A DNA stretch of 64,000 bases from Agrypnia vestita. Taxonomy: Eukaryota; Arthropoda; Insecta; Trichoptera; Phryganeidae. The stretch covers positions 1-64,000 of the forward strand of contig JADDOH010024964.1 in the NCBI GenBank assembly GCA_016648135.1. The letters run 5' to 3'. The translations under genes and the position numbers were made by a program. Below, piece after piece: positions 37,150-49,749 of the stretch. Under the pieces are notes generated by a model, which worked only from the letters and a program-made list of their open reading frames with translations, was not told where the DNA came from and did no database searches. The first letter of the stretch is position 1. The number at the start of each line of letters is the position of its first letter.

Positions 37150-37300
37150 AATAATAATAATTTCGTGTCCTGTCCGTCTGTCCGTCGTAACTTCTTTATA
37201 GTATAAAAGTTTTTAGTATTAATAAATAAATAAAATATTCTTTAGGAACCTACACGTGAAAATACCGTCATTTTTGACGGGTTACGGCTAGTTTTATATT
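37150..37300. repeat. Repeat family D copy
   Basis: aatcccaataataataattt with gtcctgtccgtctgtccgtc, then ccgtcatttttgacgggtta and cggctagt. The first half recurs at 35028-35085 and, inverted, at 42165-42215. The second recurs inverted at 33819. Confidence 0.5.
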
Positions 37301-38090
37301 GTTTATTAAGTTATAAAAGAAGCTTAATACACACACATTTGGCTGTTTCTAGATATAAATTCGCTACAATCTTTCTTCTCTGTTTCATACTACGGGTGAG
37401 TGGACGTCAATTAGCATAAACGAATTTTGATTGATTAGGGTTGACACGACTTTGCTGGAACTGTAAACTGATTTTTGATAGAAGAAAGTAAGATCGATAA
37501 GCAATGAAGGCAATTAAACTGCATTAGTTAAAATGAATTCGTTCTTCGAGCATGAAGTAGGTATTGGTGTAAACCTATAAACAATTCGTGTGAAGAATTC
37601 GTATTTGTATAAACTGGTATTTTATTAATAACAATAATTGTAAGATTTTACTAAATAATACGTGTCCCACTTAAATATTTTTAAAATAATACTATTATAC
37701 CAAGTAAAAAATAAAAAATACCATATATTATTTACGTGTGTGTTGGCTTTATTTATTCTAGTTGTATTGGTTTAAAGACTATTTTATACCCATTGTTATA
37801 TTATATAAGGCAATTTTAATTTTCCAAAGTACTCTTACTTCCACATCCGTCAAAGCGTCTCGCCATGTCGGGCCCATAAACTTCCGGTTTCACCAAGGCA
37901 AACAAACGACCAATTTGTTAAGCAATCCGCCATTGTGTGAAGATATAATACCTCTTTATTATTTATTTTGTACGCACCGTGTAATGGTTTATCTGTTTTC
38001 TACACTTGGCAACAGATGACAGCTCTATCAAAAATACTCACTTTTTTTATTATTTAAGTACGCATATTCATACTTTCTTGTTTTGCAAGC
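37301..38090. other. No gene assigned
   Basis: AT-rich. The frame at 37762-38019 has no recognisable domain. Confidence 0.4.
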
Positions 38091-38099
38091 AAGTTAATT

Positions 38100-38665
38100 G
38101 GGTAGGAGGATAGGAGCCGCAAGCTAGGTAGCACGATCCCTGTATTATCCAGTACTTAGAAAAGCGGAGCTCAGCCAGCGAGAAAAGTTGGCAGTATTGA
38201 AATCAGTTTTCAGGCCAACCCTAGTGTACGGCCACGAGCACTGGATCTTGACCGAAAGAACCCGCTCAAGGATACAGGCCGCCGAGATGAGATTTCTACG
38301 AAGAATAATCGGAGTTACCAGAAGGGATAGGATCAGAAATACCCAAAAAAGATAATGTTTCGAAGTAGAACCATTAATGACATTTATCGAGAAATCACAG
38401 TTACGGGGGCTGGGACATATCGCTCGCGGATGCCGGCAGATAGGCTGCTAAAGCGGATATCCCAGGCAAGACCAGAACGCAGAAAATCAAGGGGCCGTCC
38501 TAGAAGGAGCTGACGGAAACAGTTGGAGGAATGCTGCGAAACGAGGTTGCAACTGAATTGGGCTGACGTGGAGGGCGAAGCCCAAGATAGGAAAAGTTGG
38601 AACCTTTAATACGGTGCAGGGACCCCAACCCAATAGGATAAGGGGAAAGAAAAAGGAGGACATGT
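38100..38665 (+). pseudogene. LINE C-terminal relic (family L2), copy 2
   Basis: The plus strand encodes LSQREKLAVLKSVFRPTLVY, then SRIQAAEMRFLRRIIGVTRR, typical of the LINE post-reverse-transcriptase segment. Stops and shifts follow. The terminal half aligns with 14776-15020. It ends gataaggggaaagaaaaagg. Confidence 0.72.
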
Positions 38666-39039
38666 ATTATATTTTTGAAATTACGTCATAAAACTAACAA
38701 CACAGAAACAAATAAGAAACTGTGTAGGTATTTATTATATCCCAGTGCAAGTATTTAAAAATATGATAAAAAACTTAAACATAAATTTAAAATTTTAATA
38801 TAACCAATATAACAATAGAGGAAGTAATTAGCTTGCAGGCGGCTCACTATATTTCATAATAAACTACCTAACTGAACGCCACCTTGACCTTGGCATATGA
38901 ATTTAGCCTAATTAAATCTGAGGGCATACCATTATACATCGTTGATATTTTTACCTGTAATGTTCTTTCTCCGTGGTAAGTTTTACATCTTTGTACAATA
39001 TATCTACCAAGTGACATGTTATTTCATATTGTACATGTT

Positions 39040-39400
39040 CATTACAGGTATACTGATGTCCGCACAACTGCTGTAGAGCCCTAGCCTCCTGGATGGTGCG
39101 TTTCCACTCTTTTCAATGCATTGCTTTCTGCTCCCATCCGTCCTCCCCCTCTAGCTTCTACAGATCAGCCAGTGCATTGACCACGAGGCCCTGTCTGGGT
39201 CTGCCAACTGCCAGTTGGTTTGGCCTCGCGTACTGTGTTAATGGCTCTGTCGCTGCTTCCCCGACATACATGTCCTGACCAAGCTAATCGTCTAGATCTG
39301 ATGGTGCTGGTTATGAAAGATTGTTGTGATTGGGAACGAATTTCTGCATTACTCCTATGCCTCTAAGTGCCAATAGCAACTCCTGGTCTAGGTCCCAGTA
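39040..39400 (-). pseudogene. Degenerate LINE fragment
   Basis: The minus strand gives LAWSGHVCRGSSDRAINTV, and in another frame KEWKRTIQEARALQQLCGH. This is the decayed L-x-W-x-G-H-V ... W-R/K-x-x-I-Q-E-A pattern of LINE C-termini. Several shifts and stops. Confidence 0.5.
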
Positions 39401-39570
39401 TTGTCCACAGTGCTTTATTTCCTTACCAGAAGAGCCTCCGTTGTCCTTCAACGATCATCGTCCATGACTCCATTCCGTGTGTTATTACCTACTGGTTTGG
39501 TGATAGTATAGTATAGATGCAATTTAGTGTTTCTGCCCAAGAGTTTTGATTTGATGAAAATTGGTGATCC

Positions 39571-39638
39571 AGTAAAACCCCGATAATTCAAAATGTTTTT
39601 TGGGTCCCTCGAATTTCGAATAAACGGAATTTTACTGT
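39571..39638. mobile_element. Tiny pogo-like MITE
   Basis: cagtaaaaccccgataattc at the left and gaataaacggaattttactg at the right form imperfect inverted repeats over 68 bp, with TA directly right. The left TA is missing, so the call is tentative. Ends CAGT...ACTG fit pogo/Tigger MITEs. Confidence 0.4.
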
Positions 39639-39787
39639 ACATAATTGTCTATGTAGTAATGTCCGCTGCTAACGCTACCAAGACCCTACACTGGATGGCG
39701 TTGTTCTCATAGCTTTACAGCCGAATGGTTAAAAAACGTCATGTTGACGTGTTAAAATCACTTATATAATACGTTGCGAGATTCCTG

Positions 39788-40196
39788 AAGAAATAAAAGA
39801 TGTACTCAAATCAATTTCATCTATTGTCGTTCAGATACTATTGAAGATAAGCCTACGGCCACGTTTCTCGTTAATCTCCTCCCACACCGAGTGCAAGGAG
39901 AAACTGGAGAACCGAGCGGCGTCCGCGTACGTGACAGAAGAATATCCATCACAGCGTCTAAAGGCATGTCCGGAAACTTCACGAAAGCCTACGCAAGCGT
40001 GGCAGGTAAACAAATCCGAATTCGGAGAGCAACAATGCGGAAAATTCGTGAATTATTACCGCGACCGTTTCCCGAGGCTTCCACGCCGAGAGCGCGAATC
40101 ACCCAACGGTGCACGCGCCTTCACTCGATGCTCCAAGTAGTCTCAGTAGCTTTAGTGAGCAGCGTAGTTCAGAATATTATTCAACAGTATAAATAA
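39788..40196 (+). other. GC-richer open frame of unknown nature
   Basis: An open frame without early ATG reads DTIEDKPTATFLVNLLPHRV and then ISITASKGMSGNFTKAYASV, arginine-rich towards its end (MRKIRELLPRPFPE). An acceptor-like tgtcgttcag and a strong donor-like gtggcag|gtaaac at about 40002 bracket 39836-40002, so it might be one coding exon. I recognise no domain. It could also be a retroelement relic. Confidence 0.25.
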
Positions 40197-40199
40197 TTA

Positions 40200-42580
40200 A
40201 TATATCCATTGTATAAATAAAATCAATTAAAAATTTAACAGATTCCACATAAATTTTCAAATCATTTATTCCCGCTAAATGTCAGAAAACATTATATTAT
40301 AAAAAAGTGAAAAAATTTATGCCTCGTATTTTATTTGATGCTAACCTCGCACCAGTAGAAAAGTCAAAATAAAACTTAACTATGGCCGCGACACGGCTTC
40401 GCTTTTATAGAAAACTTTGGCTTTATGAAGATTTCAGAGATTTGTAGTTTGTTCTCGTCGCTTTCTGACTGTTTTAGACATTCCTCGAATATAAGAGCTA
40501 ATTCCAGAGTGGGTTGTGTTCCAAAATGTAGTGGAATGTACAAGATGTTTCAATAGTTTTGTTCCATAGTGACATATTACGAAGGATTCCAATAGTGCGT
40601 AAATTTCTCCGAATTTTGTCATTACGTTACAATATTTATGTTTTAGTCGGCGTGCAGTCTAATTAATATCATTTCAGACGACCACACTGTAACAAGACTA
40701 GAATGCTCAAGGTACGAATCACACAAGGAGGTCATGATGGTTGATGTATCTCTTAATTTTTGATGACATATTTATTATTTAGTTGTTTTTCATTTGTATA
40801 ATCTAAGGCTTGGATGTGTATGTATTTCTTGTGCAACAGCGATCATTTCGCGTTTCATTTTGACTGCAAACTTTTCAGTCATCGTCAGTATGTATCGTTG
40901 CCCAGCTGTAACATGTAAGATATTGGTTGATTGTTCTCATTTTCGATGCCTATATGTGATGTATTTAATTTGTTGTATTTTGAGGAGCACTTTTGGTTAA
41001 AAGATTTAATGGCTGCCAATATATCTCGGAAGTTCGCTTTATGAGGTTTGATAAAAAAAAAATTTACAATATTTTTATATGTATGTTCTAAAAACACAGT
41101 TACTGGATTTTGTCTTCAAATGAATAATTATTAATTAAGATAAATTATAGAAGTCTCATAGAGACATGCACATATGTTTCCCATATAAATAGCTTCGTCG
41201 TTCGCAGTCGTAAGGAACCAGGCCATTCCGTCGCCCGCCCCAGTCAAGTGAACAGCGCCCTTGTCAACCGAAATTGTGTAACTTAGAATAATGTTATAGC
41301 AGTGAATAAACAGTGGGATAAATGTTAGTACGAATGGTCTTATTATTCTCCTACATCTTTTGATCAATCATTTCTCTCACACGAATCGGCCCATAGTGTT
41401 CGACGGTAGATCCCATAAGATAAGGTATGTAGGTTACAAATTGGCTCAAATACCTACCACACCACATAAACTTTCATCCTTCCCTTAAATCGTCGCATCT
41501 GCGTAGGACGTACACTTTTATTTTTATATTATTATAAGGCGGTATCGACGAATTAGAACTAAATAATAAAGTCAAAAGAAACTTATATACAGTTATTTAA
41601 TTCTTACGACCAATGCCAGTAAGGATTTTTAAAACTCTTATTTAAGTAAGACACAAACAGCTTTGTTTAGCGAGACAGAGAATATAATTCGTCGCGAGGC
41701 AGTGTCGCGTCATCTTTGAAACGGTAAATTACTATTTATAAGTCATATTCAGAACATGCCTAATTGGAAGAAACAAAGTGTCAAGACGGTCAAAATAACA
41801 AGCACGAAAGAGTAGAAGATTTTTGAATATACGCGAGATGTCGTCTGTCATAAGTGTTAACAAGTGGGTGTAGCATTTTAATTACCCGATATTTATTATT
41901 TTTTTAATATTCATAATTATAAAAACATGTTTACAACTAATTGGTATGAAAACAACATAAATCAGCGTAAATAACTTTACAATTTACATGTGTTAAAAAT
42001 GTTATTCATCACAGACTCAGTTATGCAGAAAAATCAACCAAGAATCGAAATATGCGTCGTACTCACGGCTTACGCGATTGTATTTCTTAAATAAAAAGAG
42101 GTTTACCCACCGGGTCCTAAATGACAAGTATTAAAAAAATGAAAGGACAAAATTTAAAAGAAGTCGTTACAGGAAGTTACGAGATAACAGACAAACAAAT
42201 TATTATTGGGATTTATTACATAACAAAAATTCACAAACATTAGTTCTGATTATTCAACGGCAAACTGTACTCACTTATGACGATGTCATAAAAGAAATAT
42301 CGTTATTCGATCCAGCCTTAAAAATAAATCATCAGTAAATCGTCCAGAGCCCTGAAAGAACGTCTTAATCGAGTTGCATACTACACTCGACTGACTCACG
42401 GAGAGGACATGAACGTTTTCTTAGAAATTACGCAAAACACGACCAAAATCGGCAGCAATCATTGCAATATGGTCACTTGTGTCACTAATGCAAACTGTTG
42501 GGTCCGGCACTAACGAGTTGATTCTCCATTCCGCATCCTTTCGCGAGACGTTAGAAGATCGGCACCACCAGACGTGACTT
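40200..42580. other. No gene assigned
   Basis: The stretch is AT-rich with a fragment of MITE family A at 41130-41200 (agtctcatagagacatgcac, ccatataaatagcttcgtcg) and the family D piece near 42165-42215. Other open frames are unconvincing. Confidence 0.45.
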
Positions 42581-42589
42581 TTGTCGTGG

Positions 42590-43300
42590 GATTCTATTTA
42601 TTTATTTATTTAATGATCATGGAAGACCAACAGCACAACAAAGAAGCATAGAAAACATTGATATAATATAGATGGCCAATTACAGGTCTCCACTTTTAGA
42701 AATATGTTAGTAATAATAAATATTTATGAATTAAACGAAGGCATGTTAAAAATTATATAACAAGAGTGAATAAAAAATTTAAACAAAAGAAAAAGAAACT
42801 TAATTATTAGCAGAAAAACATAGGCATGTTAAAAAATAATACAAAAAGAATGAACAAGAGAAAAAGAGACTTAATTATTAAGCAGGAAAAAATTATGCAC
42901 TCAAAATTTTTCATAAAACTTAGGCATGTTAAGAATTATATAAAAAGAAAGAATTAAAAATTTAAACAAAAGAAAAAGAGACTTAATTATTAGCAGAAAA
43001 ACATAGGCATGTTGAATATAATACAAAAAGAATGAACAAGAGAAAAAGAGACTTAATTATTAAGTAGAAAAAAATTCAGCACTCAAAATTTTTCTTTATC
43101 TTGTGTGGCTGCACTCGAACAGATCAATAGTCCAATAATCAGTTTATTGAATGCATCGAATACCCTCAAGAAAGATGAGTTACGACGATAGTTGGATGAG
43201 GTAAAATCAGTGTGAAAGACTGGGTTGTGTCTACGAGATCTACAGGGAACATGGAATTTTAGTCTATTTAATAGTTCAGGACAGTCGACGTTGCCTGCCG
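42590..43300 (-). mobile_element. 5'-truncated LINE (family L3), copy 2
   Basis: The minus-strand counterpart of 25881-26945 has a tail seen as atttatttatttatttaatg at 42593-42615. It then has the same 3' UTR repeats (aaaaagagacttaattatta, aacataggcatgtt) and finally about 220 bp of the coding end (plus: ttatcttgtgtggctgcact), now with frameshifts. It is truncated near 43300. Confidence 0.75.
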
Positions 43301-44330
43301 GTGAAGTGGTCGGCCCACCGGACTGTTGAGGAGGTAATTTTCCGCCTCCATCATGCAGAACTCCTGCGCGTCTGCAATAAATACAACGTACTGGTCCGAT
43401 ACCTACGTAACAATGAAGTAATCCAAGATTAAATCCGATTTGGTTCTCTTGGTCACGGTTCGTGGACAGATTTGAGAAAATTCGTATATATTTTTTGTGA
43501 AAAGTCTACTGCTTAAATAAGCCAAAGCATCGAGTGGAGCAGGATCAGATTGGAATAATTTTACAGTAAAGCAGTTTGAAATCTAGTTCTATATATTCTT
43601 CATGAAATTCTGCACCGATCATATCCAAATTTGGCATAACTACTCACTAGGACGCTGCGCAAAACATAGACACCATCATTCCCGTCCGGGCACTCCGCCC
43701 CTCCCCGCGATTTAAGTAGGTTTTATATTGAAAGCCATCCATCTAAAAAATTTACAAAGTTACTCTTTAGGATCCTACGTAAAACACAGCGATATCTGGC
43801 AAATACACTCCCCGCCCATTATTTACATATGTATAATATTATACAGTTGCAAATTTGGTTCAGAATCCTGGGGAAAATAAAGTCAGGCCATTCTAGTCCC
43901 CTTGATACGTATTGATGATGATATTTACAAATATTTAACAACTTTTTTAGCCGTGAATTCTGACGAAATTGTGGACGTTACACGTAATTATTGTGTTTGA
44001 TCTTAAAAAAGAATGGAACATTATTGCTTCAATTGAGTTTAATGATACATTATACTACTTGAGTGATAACTTTCCATCGACAGGTGAAGTATTAAATACC
44101 TGAAATACTTGTGATTAATTAGATACTGATAAAGAGAGACGTACCTACTGGTGTAAGGAGGAAGGGTGGTTGTAACGGGAATATTGAGAGAAGAGGATAA
44201 GAGTTGGTGATGTGATACTATTAAGCAAATTGATGTCCGTGTTCAACCTTTACGCGCGACGGAATGGACAAGTTTAATGGTAAATATATGTAAAAGAATC
44301 ATTACTAAAATGATGTTGTAGCAATCCGTT
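43301..44330. other. No gene assigned
   Basis: A short GC-richer piece at 43303-43420 (gacgttgcctgccggtgaag, gtggtcggcccacc) has no recognisable frame. The rest is AT-rich. Confidence 0.4.
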
Positions 44331-44369
44331 TTAAATGAAAGCAACCAAAAATGCTACTATACTAAGTGA

Positions 44370-44596
44370 ATATAGGTATTCTTCTTCTTCTTATGGTGCC
44401 ATATCCATCGGAGGTCGGCGGTCATTCTGGCGATTACGACTTTATTTACCGCCGCACGGAACAACTCGGTCCAGTTACACTTATACCAGTCCCTCAAGTT
44501 ACGTAGGCATAAGATGCCGCGTCCTCCTACGCTTCTTTTACCACTTATTTTCCCCTGGATGATGAGTTGATCTAGACTATATTTTGGCCCTTTCAT
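44370..44596 (-). pseudogene. RTE-like LINE C-terminal fragment
   Basis: The minus frame has QGKISGKRSVGGRGILCLRN, then RDWYKCNWTELFRAAVNKVV and IARMTADLRW, the standard final stretch of RTE-like proteins. It ends in caccataagaagaagaagaa. It relates to the fragment at 4395-5160 but is better preserved. Confidence 0.72.
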
Positions 44597-45420
44597 AATT
44601 TTTTTATTTATTTTTATTTATCTTCATCTTGTTACATGACATAGGAGATGGAACCGCTCATCTCACTAGGAAGAACCTGTGCCGAGATGAGCAGCTGAAC
44701 AATATACTGAGAACAAAAAATAATAAAGATATACAACAAAATACTATATAACTATAAGGTTAATTAATTAATTAATTAATTAATTAATTGAGTATATAAA
44801 TATAAAATGTGGATAAAAAGAACAGTATATATTGTATAATACAAAAGAAATAAAGAAAGTAAAGTAAAGTAATATATATAAAAAATCATATGCATGGATA
44901 GCAACAAAATATATATATAATAGCAAAGTTAAAAAGTATATTTAGGTATATACCTATATAAGAAAATTAAATGAATGTTTGTGTATATTAAATAGTGATA
45001 AGAAATGAAGTTTAATGAGCAATAAATTATGACCAGTTTTCGGCAGTTGGGTATTTGTGCAAATGCAGGTGACAATAATGTCTTCTCCAATAGTGTTGTG
45101 TAAAAAGTTAAGAGTAGGGTGTCCACACTGACTATGACAGAATGGACACCAAAGACATTTGGATATCACTTCCATCAGTCTGTATAACACCCTTAACCAT
45201 TTTTTTTAAAAGTGACAGAGTGTTTGCACTCCTAATATTTTCGGAAAGAGCATTGAAGAACAAAGGAGCCTTGTAAAATAAAATTCTTTGTCCAAACACT
45301 GTCCTGGCATGTCCGAAATACTCCAGCTTTCTTGTCTTGATAGGTTGCAGCATATAAATATATATATAAAATTAATCACATTTACCAAATTTGAATGTTT
45401 CTTCAATACATGAAAAGTTG
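44597..45420 (-). mobile_element. Jockey/CR1-like LINE 3' end with long UTR
   Basis: The coding remainder at about 45190-45410 reads RTVFGQRILFYKAPLFFNAL and SENIRSANTLSLLKKMVKGV, the last conserved stretch of a LINE protein. The UTR follows, with a (taat)n run at 44761-44789. It ends in an aaataaaaataaataaaaaa tail at about 44600-44620. The adjacent 44370-44596 fragment has the same orientation. Confidence 0.65.
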
Positions 45421-47251
45421 TGGGCGGACAACGTTACGTACACCATAATTACGTACATAACATACTTATTTAGAAATCAGCCCACTAAAATGAGTTTTCA
45501 GAAAAAAGCAAATAATATGAATAGATCGCGGATACTTCAACAGTGTTTATAATTTAAAAACGGGTACAGCTATGCATGTAGGCACTTAATGGAAAGTGTT
45601 ATAAATCTTGGCTCTCGCAATTAATGCTCTTACCGATTAATTGGCACTAATCGACGCAATCGGCAACGGTTGAAATTGGTGCCGGTATGATTTTGATCTC
45701 TTTTAGATGCGTCAATAAATTGATACTGTAGCTTACAAATATGTGGATAAACAATCTATATTTTTTGTAAAAATTATTTTAAAAGTCACAATGTTTGCGG
45801 ATTGTCAATCCCTGATTTATAATTTATTTTATGAAATTAAATTTAGTTAAAAAAAATTTAAACTTTGATAATAATATAAATACTTTATCGTATTTTGAAA
45901 TTAATTATTCTCAAAAATGTGCGTTTGCTTTATGCATTCTGATGATAAAAAAATTTAAATAACTGGATAATTTATGTCTGGAGGGCGCTAATGTTCATTG
46001 AAAAAATTAGGCACATTATAATAATACTTTTTTGGCTATTTTAGATTATTAGCCTACGCCATGCACGTTTCAGAAAATAAATATGGTGTATATAAATTTC
46101 CCACGAAAATCGAAGGAAATCCAGAATTCCAAAACAATAAAATCATTTACAACTATTTTTCAACACCACATCAGGACGTACGTAGATATTTTTTTTTTTT
46201 CAATTTTATAATAATTATTGCAAAATGCGTATTTTAATTGAATTACCCAAATAATATAATTTGACGTCAGCAACAATTGCTATTCGCTTTTAATGCTCTT
46301 ATTTGTAAGTAAATTGATCTTCAAATTCAAGAGGCTTTTAGCATTGTATAAATTGTCACATTATCAATTATCAAAAATTTACCGCATTCAAATGTAAATT
46401 AATCCGTATACATACAGGATGCCCGACATTATAAATTGCTGTATTATTAATTAAAAGATTATTTTTAGACAAAAAATCAAGAAACATACGGATATCCGTT
46501 TTCCTGTCATTATTATTTAGTCATATCAATTAATTTTTTTAATATAAACGATAATAACAGCATATGTCTGCTTAAGGGGACAAGAGGTAATGTAGAAAAA
46601 AATAGTAAAAAGGTGTTCAAAATAACATGTGAAAGTAAAAAAATATTATCGTATTAAATAACTAATTGTGAATTGACTACTTTCCTTCTGTTTTACTTGG
46701 ATTCGATTCATCGACTAACATCTAAGACGCCTTAGCAATAATAACTTTTCCGAATCATCATTTAGAAACAGGTCACCCTTTAGATAATGAAAACATCATA
46801 AAAATTTTACACGTAAATAATAAAAATAAAGCTTTAGAGGTAAGATAATTTAAAAATAAAAGTTACTTAATTATAAAGCAAATATAAATAATAATCAATT
46901 GAATTCCACGAAAAATTTTTAACAGTATATAAACAAAATATTATCCATATAAAGTAACATAATGACGACATTTTGAGAAAAATAGATTAATGCAGACTTA
47001 TTCTAATGACTATAACATATAGATGTAAATAATATTTGGGTCATATCCTGCGGCAAAACACATACTATAAACAAATACTATCGGAGAAAACACTTACGAG
47101 CCAATTAATTGACTGAAGAGGAAGTAAAAGCTACCAGGAAACGAAAATCCCGGTGCAGAAAATAAATTTATGGACAAAACTACAACAAGACATTATCCTC
47201 AAGCAGAAGAACTTGAATATAAAACTATGTACTTAAATAAAAGACTAAAAA
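45421..47251. other. AT-rich DNA, no gene seen
   Basis: No exon-like frame, RNA gene or well-formed inverted repeat was found here. Confidence 0.5.
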
Positions 47252-47998
47252 AGTAACCCATGAAAACCAAGTTTTTACTATCCTCCCTTTCTTTGTAAAA
47301 TATAACTATAATTAAAGACGAATTAAAACATATAACATAACTAACACTAAACTTACAGGAATTTAATATATTTCTAAAATGTCAGATGTTTTGAGATGTC
47401 AAGATTTTGATAAATTCAATTATCATCAATATCGTACCTTATGAATTTCCAGCGTCAAATGACTTAGTCAGAATCAGATTTGAGTAATGTAGAATTCTTC
47501 AAAACTAAGCAGAAATCTAAAAGAAATAAATGATTATTTGATTTCCTCCCAAAATACCCAATTTCGCTGTCATCTGTGAACCAATTGTTATAAATTTTCG
47601 AAATTCGTAGATATGTACCTATTATACCGACGGAGTAATTCAAATTTTAAATTTTCCGTGGCGTTGACGTTAGGCCGCCGTTGGTGTAATCAAACTTTTG
47701 TAATTTCCAATTTTTTAACTCGTGGCATCTGCTTGCTTGTTTCCTTGACGAAAAAACTTTGGATCGATTTTTACCGTGATCCAATCCAATTTGAAAAAGC
47801 CATTAAAATTTCTAAAAATCCAAAATTATACTTTAATTATTTATTTTTTAACGAAAATTTGATAGATCGTCTTGATCGTCGCCACGAGTCTGCTTGCAAA
47901 GTTTCAGCTCGATTGGATCACGGTAAAAATCGATCCAAAGTTTTTTCGTCAAGGAAACAAGCAAGCAGACGCCACGAGTTAAAAGAAAGGAAGTAAAA
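47252..47998. repeat. TIR repeat family C, fullest copy
   Basis: The left end gtttttactatcctcccttt, preceded by aacccatgaaaacc, and the right end aaaagaaaggaagtaaaaat form inverted termini of about 20-25 bp. Inner blocks (gctgtcatctgtgaaccaat, ggagtaattcaaattttaaa) are shared with 62840-62960. It contains the long hairpin at 47716-47981. Confidence 0.65.
47716..47981. repeat. Long near-perfect hairpin (71-bp arms)
   Basis: 47716-47786 and 47911-47981 are complementary with one mismatch seen (ggcatctgc against gcgtctgc-type). The loop is 124 nt. A transcript would fold into a dicer-length duplex. It belongs to repeat family C, and looser versions exist at 30234-31309. Confidence 0.85.
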
Positions 47999-47999
47999 A

Positions 48000-49190
48000 T
48001 TACGGACCTAATTACACGACAAAATAGTCAAAAACAAATTGGAAACACTCCTCGACACTCTCAAAAATATATTTAAGCATCCCTGTCCAATAAATGAGAT
48101 CTCCACGCCTATTTCTGTAATTTTACCGGTACTTTGAAAATTATTTACAGGTAATCCTGTGATAGAATTTAGCCATATTTATTGATAAGCCGGCACTCCC
48201 TACCAGGGATGATGCTGGTGATTATTTGTGGAGAATTTTTTTTATCGATGTTATCAAGGTCTACGACTGGCACCTGAGTATCCTCGAGCGGTAAGACTTC
48301 TCCGTAAAGAATTCTCATTCCCACCACTGTGGCAATGGAAATCAAGTCGAGGTTTACCATAAATAAAACATCACTATAGACGTACCACCATAACTTGGCG
48401 TGCGAGGGAAGGCGTCCCTATCGCCTAACAGAAGTTGTCAGGGTGTAAATTTATTACACAATACATAATGTAGGGAGAATATCCGGTGACCGGTGTCGTA
48501 TTAAATACAGAAATTTGGTCGGGCAGCACTAAAGAAACCGTGCAGTAATAGCGGCCGTTCTATCTGCCAAACTGTTAGACGGTAATATCGGTCCACTATT
48601 CGCCTTTTCAGCTTCGCAAAACTTTAATACTTCATTGACAATTGTTCTTGCACCATCCCGGACTGTTTAGGATGTTTTGGACATAATAATTCAGTGTATA
48701 TTGGTAATCAACATGTCACAGCTCGCGCTCAAAGACGAGAATGAACTGAATGACAGGGCGAGGGGTTACCGCCGGGTGCGGGCGGGGCGGGTTTTAGTTC
48801 CAAATTCGCCGCACGCCAAGTTACGTTGGGCAAGCAATACTTGATGATTCCACTTGCGTGAGATAAATCTTAATGAACTATGGCGCCATTTGCGGTGCTA
48901 CCGATGACGTCACAGGTAGAATAAATTACGCGACGTAATTATTTATTTATTTTTCGAGGCAGTGAAGCAACGTCGGCTTTGTACAAACGTTACGAGTACA
49001 ATCGGATACCCAGGCTGTGGATCATTACTACAATGCGAAAGAAATCGATTTAATGTCAACACGAAGACTGAACCGGTTAATCGGCGCTATTCATAATCGA
49101 GCTCAGGAACGATGCCGAAATTATTGTTGTACTATTTATCGCACCCCAAATGCAAGACTACCTTTCCAAAAAAACGTTCTTGAGTTAAGA
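48000..49190. other. No gene assigned; CG-rich patch
   Basis: 48715-48920 contains ccgccgggtgcgggcggggc and cgatgacgtcacagg, possibly promoter-like. Small frames at 48169-48360 (minus) and 49017-49217 (plus) lack known domains. Confidence 0.35.
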
Positions 49191-49192
49191 GC

Positions 49193-49320
49193 CGAATACA
49201 ACAGAGTTAATACTTAATAATTTAAAGGTTGAGGTACGCTCAGCGTAATTTGCAGTACAAATTTACAATTTTAAGGCATACTTTAACCTTTAAATTATTT
49301 AAGTATTGACTCTGTGTTCG
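49193..49320. repeat. Hairpin with about 42-bp arms
   Basis: cgaatacaacagagttaata followed by cttaataatttaaaggtt (49193-49235) is nearly complementary to 49279-49320 (aacctttaaattatttaagt, attgactctgtgttcg). The loop is about 43 nt. Pairing continues imperfectly outward. Confidence 0.75.
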
Positions 49321-49504
49321 GACCTCAGAATTGCTTATTTTCATTCATCGTTAGTTTTACTAAGTATAATTTATGGTATTATGTATAGGTATAATTGTTA
49401 TTTATTACAAAAGAACACTTCTAAACCTCACTTTGACACTGCGACCGTGAAAGCCAGCACACAAAAATAACCGAGATGCTGGTAGTTACCGAATGATAAT
49501 TTTT

Positions 49505-49697
49505 TTTAAATAGAGATGCGAACACTGAATACATGTCACATCAATATTCTTACTATTTTCAAACTAAGCTTAGCGCTTCTACTATAAAAATAAGACTAAC
49601 TTGCTGATATGGAGCGAGGTTCCAACCTGCGACCTTTGGATCACAAGGCTCACGAGGATCACGAGGCGAGAATCTTAACCACAAGACCAACAAGCTA
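49505..49697 (-). repeat. tRNA-derived SINE-like element
   Basis: The minus strand starts agcttgttggtcttgtggtt (A-box region) and has ggttggaacctcgctcc in place of a B box. It then has a body with aagaatattgatgtgacatg and gcatctctattt. It aligns along its length with 59204-59390 and partly with 9385-9506. A small inner duplication (cacgaggatcacgaggc) is private to this copy. Confidence 0.65.
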
Positions 49698-49749
49698 CTC
49701 TTTAAAATAACTTTCTACAAACGACACCTTGATAAACAATTTTTATTAA

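Noticed and set aside
48169..48360. 63-residue minus frame
   Set aside because: Protein-like composition, but no recognisable family, no paralogue in the window and no exon signals.
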